From assembly GCA_017459925.1 (NCBI GenBank), contig JAFUCC010000005.1, forward strand, positions 1-49,932: a stretch of 49,932 nucleotides of DNA, given 5' to 3'. The stretch comes from Eggerthellaceae bacterium (GTDB lineage: Bacteria; Actinomycetota; Coriobacteriia; Coriobacteriales; Eggerthellaceae). The notes under the pieces were generated by a model, which did no database searches, was not told the DNA's origin, and was given only the letters and a program-made list of their open reading frames with translations. Below, piece after piece: positions 43,859 through 49,932 of this stretch (its first letter is position 1; the number at the start of each line of letters is the position of its first letter). The translations under genes were made by a program, and so were the position numbers.

Positions 43859-45418
43859 ATGCTAATAGGTATCCCCAAGGAAGCCTCGGGGCAGGCTTTG
43901 GTGTCAGCTGCGCCCGATGGCGTCGGCAGGCTTGTGAAGCTCGGGTACGACGTGTGCCTGGAAAGCGGAGCTGGCGTCCTGTCGAGCTACAACGACTACG
44001 CATACGACAACGACGAAGTGGGCGCGAGCATCGTCGACCGCGAAACCGCATGGGGCGCGGACATCGTGCTGCACCTGGACATGCCCTCCGATGAGGAACT
44101 CGACCTCATGAAGGAAGGCGCAGTGCTCGTGTGCCGCATGAACCCGTTCGCCAACCCCGACGTTGCCGACAAGCTTGCCGCACGCAAGATCACCGGCTTG
44201 GCGATGGACGCCATTCCGCGTCTTTCGCGCGCGCAGTCGATGGACGTGCGCTCGTCGATGATGAACATCGGCGGCTACCGCGCGGTCATCGAGGCCGCAA
44301 ATGCCTTCGGCCGCACGTTCGGCGGCCAAGTGACCGCCGCAGGCAAGTCGCGCCCGGCGCGCGTGTACGTCATCGGCGTGGGCGTGGCCGGCCTCGCCGC
44401 CATCGCGCAGGCCGGATCGATGGGCGCCGAGGTGTACGCCACCGACGTGCGCGCCGAAGTCGCCGACCAGGTGGAATCGCTCGGCGCGACGTTCGTCGAG
44501 ATTCCCGTGAAACAGGAAAGCGCCGACGGCTACGCCAAACCGCTGACCGAGGAAGAGCAACAGCAGGTTCTGCAGGTGTACGCCGACCAGGCCGCCAAGA
44601 GCGACATCGTCATCACGACGGCAGCCGTGCCCGGGCGAAAGGCCCCGCTGCTGCTGACCGAGGAAGCCGTCGCGGGCATGCGCCCCGGCTCGGTCGTCGT
44701 CGACATGGGCGCGTCGGAGCTCGGCGGCAACTGCGCCTGCTCGAAACCCGACGAGACCGTCATGACCGAAAACGGCGTGAAGGTACTCGGCCCCACGCGC
44801 CTGGCCTCGCGCATGCCGCGCCAGTCGTCGCAGCTGTACGGCCAGAACATCGCGAACCTCTTCAAGCTCGCCACGCCCGAAAAGGACGGCGTGCTGGTGC
44901 TGAACCAGGAAGACCCGATCATCCGCGGCATCACCGTGGCGCTCGACGGGCAAGTGACCTGGCCTCCCCCCGCGGTGAGCGTTTCCGCCGCCCCCAAGAA
45001 GGAGGAGAAGCCCGCCGAACCCGAAAGCGAGCCGAGCCTCATCGACGACCCCGGCAGGGACGCGCGCACGCTGCGCGGCCTTCTGTGGAAGGCGCTGCTC
45101 GGCGTCATAGCCGTGGCGCTCGTCGTGGCCGCACCGCCCGAGATGACCCAGCACTTCTTCGTGTTCGTGCTGGCGTGCGTCATCGGGTTCTACGTCATCA
45201 CCAACGTCACGCACACCCTGCACACGCCGCTCATGTCTGTGACCAACGCCATCTCGGGCATCATCATCGTCGGCGCGCTTCTGCAGGTGGCGGCGACGGG
45301 CGACATCGTGGTACTCGTCATGGCCGTGATCGCCATCGCCATCGCGGCCATCAACATATTCGGCGGCTTCCTCGTGACCCACCGAATGCTCAAGATGTTC
45401 GAAAGGAGCAGCGAATGA
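43859..45418 (+). CDS. pntA: NAD(P) transhydrogenase alpha subunit
   Basis: 519 aa; GAGAGGACTGAATA before the ATG. Soluble NAD-binding domain I with [29 protein letters not shown] (125-144), and the nucleotide fold [12 protein letters not shown] (170-181). After a charged linker (about 375-405) come four membrane segments (about 412-510), so this is the full-length PntA type as in Escherichia coli (about 510 aa). With PntB it couples proton entry to NADPH formation from NADH at the cytoplasmic membrane. The ATGA overlap with pntB shows an operon. Confidence 0.95.
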   Translation: MLIGIPKEASGQALVSAAPDGVGRLVKLGYDVCLESGAGVLSSYNDYAYDNDEVGASIVDRETAWGADIVLHLDMPSDEELDLMKEGAVLVCRMNPFANPDVADKLAARKITGLAMDAIPRLSRAQSMDVRSSMMNIGGYRAVIEAANAFGRTFGGQVTAAGKSRPARVYVIGVGVAGLAAIAQAGSMGAEVYATDVRAEVADQVESLGATFVEIPVKQESADGYAKPLTEEEQQQVLQVYADQAAKSDIVITTAAVPGRKAPLLLTEEAVAGMRPGSVVVDMGASELGGNCACSKPDETVMTENGVKVLGPTRLASRMPRQSSQLYGQNIANLFKLATPEKDGVLVLNQEDPIIRGITVALDGQVTWPPPAVSVSAAPKKEEKPAEPESEPSLIDDPGRDARTLRGLLWKALLGVIAVALVVAAPPEMTQHFFVFVLACVIGFYVITNVTHTLHTPLMSVTNAISGIIIVGALLQVAATGDIVVLVMAVIAIAIAAINIFGGFLVTHRMLKMFERSSE

Positions 45419-46836
45419 CGGCAGTAAGCTACCAGTCCGTCGCATACCTGATCGCGGCGCTCCTGTTCATCCTGGCGCTGGCCGGCCTCTCGAGGCAGAA
45501 GACGGCGAAGCGCGGAAACTACCTGGGCATCACGGGCATGGCCATCGCATTGGCGGCCACCATCGGCATCGCGCTTCTGGGCGCGGAGCAGCCCCTGCTG
45601 GTCGTCGGCCTCATGGCCGCCGCCATCGTGGTGGGCGGCGCGTTCGGCGTGTGGAAGGCCCGCCACGTGCAGATGACCGAGATGCCCCAGCTCGTGGCCC
45701 TGCTCCACTGCTTCGTGGGCCTGGCCGCGGTGCTCGTGGGCTTCAACTCGTTCCTCATGCAACCCGGCGGGTACTTCGAGGGCCAGACCAACATCTACCA
45801 CCTGGGCGAGGTGGGCCTGGCCGTGTTCATCGGCGGCGTCACGTTCACCGGATCTATCGTGGCCAACTTGAAGCTGTCGGCGAAGATCTCGGGCAAGCCG
45901 CTCCTGCTGCCCGGGCGCAACTTCCTGAACCTCATGATGCTGCTCGCATACGTCGTGCTCGTGGCCCTGTTCGGCATGACGACCGGCGTCGAGGCGGGCC
46001 TTCCCTTCCTCGTCGCCATCGCGGCGGTCTCGCTCGTGCTCGGCGCGCACCTGGTGCTCGCCATAGGCGGCGGCGACATGCCGGTCGTCGTGTCGATGCT
46101 GAACTCGTATTCCGGCTGGGCGGCCGCCATGGCCGGCTTCACGCTGGGCAACGACCTGCTCATCGTGACAGGCGCCCTGGTCGGCAGCTCGGGTGCATAT
46201 CTGTCCTACATCATGTGCAAGGGCATGAACCGCTCGTTCACGAGCGTCATCCTCGGCGGCTTCGGCGATACGCCTGCGAAGTCTGGCGCATCGAAGGCCC
46301 AGGACCTCGGCGAGCACACCGAAGTGACTACCGATGAGGTTGCCGCCATGCTGAAGAAGGCCAAGAGCGTCGTCATCGCGCCCGGCTACGGCATGGCCGT
46401 GGCGCAGGCGCAGTTCCCCGTCGCCGACCTGACCAAGCGCCTGCAAAAAGAGGGCGTCGATGTGAAGTTCGCGATTCACCCGGTGGCGGGCCGCATGCCC
46501 GGCCATATGAACGTGCTACTCGCAGAAGCGAAGGTGCCCTACGACAGCGTGTACGAGATGGACGAGGTGAACGACGACTTCGGCAACGTGGACGTCGTGC
46601 TCGTCATCGGCGCGAATGACACGGTGAACCCCTCGGCCGAAACCGAGCCCGACTCCCCCATCGCGGGCATGCCCGTGTTGCGCGTGTGGGAAGCGGGCAA
46701 GGTCATCGTGTTCAAGCGCTCGATGGGCAACGCCGGCTACTCGGGCGTTCAGAACCCGCTGTTCTTCAACGACAACACCGACATGCTGCTCGGCGACGCG
46801 AAAGCCTCTGTCGACGCCATCGTGAAGGCTCTCTAG
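45415..46836 (+). CDS. pntB: NAD(P) transhydrogenase beta subunit
   Basis: 473 aa from the ATG at 45415 (4-nt overlap with pntA); an earlier in-frame run is only a shadow. About nine membrane segments in the first 270 residues, then the NADP-binding domain III with [42 protein letters not shown] and the ending [16 protein letters not shown], all typical of PntB. In an anaerobe with many reductive enzymes it would balance NADH and NADPH pools. Confidence 0.95.
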   Translation: MTAVSYQSVAYLIAALLFILALAGLSRQKTAKRGNYLGITGMAIALAATIGIALLGAEQPLLVVGLMAAAIVVGGAFGVWKARHVQMTEMPQLVALLHCFVGLAAVLVGFNSFLMQPGGYFEGQTNIYHLGEVGLAVFIGGVTFTGSIVANLKLSAKISGKPLLLPGRNFLNLMMLLAYVVLVALFGMTTGVEAGLPFLVAIAAVSLVLGAHLVLAIGGGDMPVVVSMLNSYSGWAAAMAGFTLGNDLLIVTGALVGSSGAYLSYIMCKGMNRSFTSVILGGFGDTPAKSGASKAQDLGEHTEVTTDEVAAMLKKAKSVVIAPGYGMAVAQAQFPVADLTKRLQKEGVDVKFAIHPVAGRMPGHMNVLLAEAKVPYDSVYEMDEVNDDFGNVDVVLVIGANDTVNPSAETEPDSPIAGMPVLRVWEAGKVIVFKRSMGNAGYSGVQNPLFFNDNTDMLLGDAKASVDAIVKAL

Positions 46837-46856
46837 ACCACCAGTCCGCTTCGAGA

Positions 46857-46953
46857 GCGGGAGGGGGTACGTGCTCAAACAGTCCTCGCTTTGTGAAAAT
46901 GTCCACAGGACATTTTCAGTCGCTGCGGAACTGCGCGCGTTACCCCCTCCCGC
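46857..46953. repeat. Nested inverted repeat between pntB and a minus-strand gene
   Basis: Outer arms GCGGGAGGGGGTA (46857-46869) and TACCCCCTCCCGC (46941-46953). Inner hairpin GAAAATGTCC (46895-46904) and GGACATTTTC (46908-46917) with an ACA loop. Both perfect. It lies between convergent genes and may stop both transcripts, though no U tract is clear. Confidence 0.7.
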
Positions 46954-46991
46954 CAACGAAGCTACGTTTTAAGCCTTCTGTTCAGCTCCGC

Positions 46992-47231
46992 TTAATTCCA
47001 GCCGAGGAATCTGGAAACGCCGATGACGATAAACGGCGCGGCGATGGCGGCGAGGACGAAGAGGACGACGAACGGGGCCATCAGTTTGCTGATTCCTCTA
47101 TCGGTGGCCGCGTCGAGAGGCTCGGATTTCGCCTTTTCCTTCTTCTTCGTGGGGGCGGTTTTCGGCGGCTCCCAATCGTCGGGCCTGCGCGCCGACGCTG
47201 CCTGCGAGGGTGTCATCTTCTTCTTAGCCAT
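46992..47231 (-). CDS. Small single-span membrane protein (79 aa)
   Basis: Lys/Pro-rich N-terminal half (MAKKKMTPSQAAS ... TKKKEKAKSE) of about 48 residues, then one strong membrane segment (about 51-73: LMAPFVVLFVLAAIAAPFIVIG) and a short tail. AAAGGCGG precedes the ATG. Probably in the membrane with a basic cytoplasmic tail. No family recognised. Convergent with pntB; transcribed away from the UvrA2 gene. Confidence 0.7.
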   Translation of the reverse strand: MAKKKMTPSQAASARRPDDWEPPKTAPTKKKEKAKSEPLDAATDRGISKLMAPFVVLFVLAAIAAPFIVIGVSRFLGWN

Positions 47232-47367
47232 ACCAACCGCCTTTCATCACCCATTACTCTACCATGCTTGATTGCCCGACAGCCAGGCGCGCTCGCAAAT
47301 AAGCCATGACGCTCGGTGCGCGTTGTTTTACACTGGTAAGCTGCATCAACCCAGCTAAAGGAGCGAA

Positions 47368-49863
47368 ATGAACGGTCAGCCTGACCATATCTCCGTGCGC
47401 GGCGCGCGCGTTCACAACCTGAAGGACGTCGACGTCGACATTCCCCTCGGCGCGTTCGTCGGCATAGCGGGCGTGTCAGGTTCGGGCAAGTCGTCGCTTG
47501 CCCTGGGCGTGCTGTACGCCGAAGGGTCGCGGCGCTACCTCGATGCGCTTTCAACGTATACGCGCAGGCGCATCACCCAGTCTGCACGGGCGGCAGTCGA
47601 CGTGGTCGAGCACGTTCCCGCGGCACTCGCTTTGCGCCAGCGTCCCGGCATTCCCGACGTGCGCTCGACGTTCGGCACCTCGACCGAGCTTCTGAACTAC
47701 CTGCGCTTGGCATTCTCGCGCCTGGGCAGCCACACCTGCCCTAACGGGCATCACGCGCCGCCCACCATGAACGTGGCCCTCGAACGCGAAATCGAATGCC
47801 CCACCTGCGGCGAGCGCTTCTACGGGCCGGGCGCCGAGGAAATGGCCTTCAACAGCAGTGGCGCCTGCCCCGCATGCTCGGGAACGGGCGTGGCGCGCAC
47901 AGTCGACGTGTCCACCCTCGTGCCCGACGAGTCGAAGACCATCGACGAGGGCGCCGTGGTCGTCTGGGGCAGCCTCATGTGGTCGCTCATGAAGGACATC
48001 TGCCGCGAGATGGGCGTGCGCACCGACGTGCCGTTCTGCGATCTCACGCCTGAAGAGCGCGACATCGTGTTCAACGGCCCCGCCGAGAAGAAGCACATCC
48101 TGTACTACAACGAGAAGACCGGCATGGCCGGCGAGATGGACTTCACGTACTTCAACGCCGTCTACACCGTGGAAAACGCGCTGTCGAAGGTGAAGGACGA
48201 GAAGGGCCTGAAGCGCGTGGCGAAGTTCCTAACCGAAGGCCCCTGCCCCGAATGCGGCGGCACGCGCCTGTCGGAAAAGGTCCGCTCGACGTTACTCACG
48301 GGCATCAACCTCGCCGAAGCTACGGCGATGACGCTCGACGAGCTCGTGGAATGGACCCCCACCGTCGCGCCGAGCCTGCCCGAAGACATGCGCCCCATGG
48401 CTGAGTCCATCCTAGCCGGCATGGCCGAGCCAGCCGCCCGCCTGCAGCAACTCGGGCTGGGTTACCTCTCGCTCGACCGCGCCGCAAACACGCTTTCAAC
48501 CGGCGAGCGCCAGCGCGTTCAGCTGACGCGCGCCGTGCGCAACCGCACCACCGGCGTGCTGTACGTACTCGACGAGCCCTCCATTGGCCTGCATCCTTCC
48601 AACGTCGATGGACTGCTCGGCGTGGTGGACGACCTCATCGCCGACGGGAACTCGGTGCTCATCGTCGACCACGACGTGCGCGTGCTGCGGCAGTGCGACC
48701 ACCTCATCGAAATCGGCCCGGGATCGGGCGCCGAAGGCGGAACGATCATCGCGCAAGGCACGGTCGAAGAGGTCGAAGCGAACCCCGACTCGCGCATACG
48801 CGGGTTTTTGTCGGGTGCACGCGCCGTCGCGCCCCGCGCCCGCACCGCCGAAGGAGACATGTTCGAACACGGCGGGCTGTACCTGCGCACGAAGGCGATT
48901 CACACGGTGAAGCCCCTCGAGGTTCATATTCCGCGCGGCCGCCTGACGGCCGTCACCGGCGTGTCAGGGTCGGGTAAGACCACGCTCGTGCTGGAAAGCC
49001 TGATTCCCGGTTCGAAGGCGGCGATTGCGGGCACGAAGCTTCCCGCGCACGTCGTCGACGTCGATGCGGAGGGGCTCAAGCGCGCGAACCTCATCGACGC
49101 AACGCCCATCGGCGTGAACGTGCGCTCGACGGTCGCTACGTATTCCGGCGTGCTCGACGACTTGCGCCGCGCCTATGCGGCTTCGCCTGCCGCCAAGGAG
49201 CGCGGCTTGAAGGCGGGCGACTTCTCGTACAACACCGGGTCGCTGCGCTGCCCCACTTGCGATGGCACCGGGCAAATCTCGCTCGACGTGCAGTTCCTGC
49301 CCGACGTCGACATCGAATGCCCCGATTGCCGCGGTTCGCGCTACGGCGAAAACGCTTGGAAGCTGGCGCGCGAGCTGAAAGGCCCGTCGGGCGTCGTGGA
49401 GCTTTCGCTTCCCGCGCTCATGGCCATGACGGTCGACGAGGCGCTGCAGGTGTGCGGGAAGATGAAGAAGGTCGCAGCCAAACTGCAGATCCTGCACGAC
49501 TTGGGGCTCGGGTACCTGACGCTCGGCGAGGCGACGCCGGCGCTTTCGGGCGGTGAAGCCCAGCGTTTGAAGCTTGCGAGCGAGATCGGGCGCGACCAAA
49601 CGCAGGCGCTCTTCGTGTTCGACGAGCCCACCATCGGCCTGCATCCGCTCGACGTCGAGGTTCTGCTCGGCGTGCTGCAAGACCTCGTCGACCACGGCGC
49701 GACAGTCGTCGTCATCGAGCACGACCTCGACATGATCGCGAACGCCGACTACGTCATCGACATGGGGCCGGGTGGTGGCGAAGCCGGCGGCCGCATCGTC
49801 GCCTGCGGCACACCTGAGCAAGTGAAAGCCAATCCCGAGAGCATTACCGCGCGGTATTTATGA
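47368..49863 (+). CDS. UvrA2-type ABC ATPase (excinuclease A paralog)
   Basis: 831 aa; ATG with AAAGGAG upstream. Two ABC modules: Walker A GVSGSGKSS (about 34-42) and GVSGSGKTT (about 530), signatures LSTGERQRVQL and LSGGEAQRLKL, Walker B VLYVLDEPSIGLHP and LFVFDEPTIGLHP. Zinc modules CPTCGERF...CPACSGTG and CPTCDGTG...CPDCRGSRYGE are present. It is about 100 residues shorter than UvrA (about 940), because the UvrB-binding insertion near the first signature is missing; that is the mark of class II UvrA2, linked to drug tolerance or DNA-damage response. It runs alone to the right edge of the window. Confidence 0.9.
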   Translation: MNGQPDHISVRGARVHNLKDVDVDIPLGAFVGIAGVSGSGKSSLALGVLYAEGSRRYLDALSTYTRRRITQSARAAVDVVEHVPAALALRQRPGIPDVRSTFGTSTELLNYLRLAFSRLGSHTCPNGHHAPPTMNVALEREIECPTCGERFYGPGAEEMAFNSSGACPACSGTGVARTVDVSTLVPDESKTIDEGAVVVWGSLMWSLMKDICREMGVRTDVPFCDLTPEERDIVFNGPAEKKHILYYNEKTGMAGEMDFTYFNAVYTVENALSKVKDEKGLKRVAKFLTEGPCPECGGTRLSEKVRSTLLTGINLAEATAMTLDELVEWTPTVAPSLPEDMRPMAESILAGMAEPAARLQQLGLGYLSLDRAANTLSTGERQRVQLTRAVRNRTTGVLYVLDEPSIGLHPSNVDGLLGVVDDLIADGNSVLIVDHDVRVLRQCDHLIEIGPGSGAEGGTIIAQGTVEEVEANPDSRIRGFLSGARAVAPRARTAEGDMFEHGGLYLRTKAIHTVKPLEVHIPRGRLTAVTGVSGSGKTTLVLESLIPGSKAAIAGTKLPAHVVDVDAEGLKRANLIDATPIGVNVRSTVATYSGVLDDLRRAYAASPAAKERGLKAGDFSYNTGSLRCPTCDGTGQISLDVQFLPDVDIECPDCRGSRYGENAWKLARELKGPSGVVELSLPALMAMTVDEALQVCGKMKKVAAKLQILHDLGLGYLTLGEATPALSGGEAQRLKLASEIGRDQTQALFVFDEPTIGLHPLDVEVLLGVLQDLVDHGATVVVIEHDLDMIANADYVIDMGPGGGEAGGRIVACGTPEQVKANPESITARYL

Positions 49864-49932
49864 TCTTGCTGTCCGCGGTGGCGTGCCGGATGGGGTGCTC
49901 GCTTGTCCTCGCAGACTCGGCGGCATATCTTT

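Noticed and set aside
44131..45414. Longer 5' extension of the pntB frame
   Set aside because: It is an Arg/Gly/Pro-rich shadow of pntA. The ATG at 45415 overlaps the pntA stop and begins a normal PntB N-terminus.

Overview
This window (about 60% GC or more, dense, mostly GGAGG-type ribosome binding sites) reads like the chromosome of an anaerobic gut actinobacterium of the family Eggerthellaceae (relatives of Eggerthella, Gordonibacter, Slackia, Adlercreutzia). The reasons are three large molybdopterin oxidoreductases each paired with a very small two-cluster ferredoxin subunit, two LuxR regulators whose N-terminal part is a multi-pass membrane domain, many MFS carriers, and a UroD-like methyltransferase-family protein. 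No rRNA, tRNA, CRISPR array or complete insertion sequence was seen. The genus cannot be fixed from this sequence alone.

Layout. 1-11150 (all minus strand) is an oxidoreductase island: alpha2/beta2 (11151-8359), a 59-aa protein, an amidohydrolase-fold protein with altered metal ligands, an MFS carrier, a 69-aa acidic protein, a membrane LuxR regulator, then alpha1/beta1 (2834-97). 11757-18301 holds a trigger-factor-like protein, two MFS carriers, a DUF559-like protein, a small membrane protein and a YkvA/DUF1232 protein. 18460-26980 is a second oxidoreductase island: alpha3/beta3, a zinc-ribbon protein, a Cys-containing 117-aa protein, two nearly identical MFS carriers in tandem, and a divergent membrane LuxR regulator. 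The alpha subunits carry no Tat signal, so these should be cytoplasmic enzymes. They resemble the acetylene hydratase / pyrogallol transhydroxylase / catechol dehydroxylase side of the DMSO reductase superfamily, and the nearby carriers suggest import of small aromatic electron acceptors.

27086-32741 is a tightly overlapping three-gene operon: a cytoplasmic BspA-like leucine-rich repeat protein, a DUF2201-type metallopeptidase-like/VWA protein, and a MoxR AAA ATPase fused to a SAM methyltransferase. 39268-41928 is a second AAA operon: a CobS/MoxR-like ATPase whose N-terminal half resembles the glutaminase fold of asparagine synthetase but lacks its catalytic Cys, plus an unrecognised 293-aa partner. 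Between them lie a drug-efflux MFS with its LysR regulator, a remnant of a PIN-domain toxin, a UroD-family protein and two membrane diguanylate cyclases. 42247-49863 holds an MFS carrier, pntAB transhydrogenase, a small membrane protein and a UvrA2-type ABC protein.

The most useful non-coding observation is a 17-bp palindrome, TCATAC-N5-GTATGA, with recognisable copies 214-221 bp upstream of all three alpha genes and further copies or half sites upstream of MFS, LuxR and LysR genes. It is a candidate operator for the membrane LuxR regulators. The other striking non-coding elements are several long perfect inverted repeats (up to 42-bp arms).
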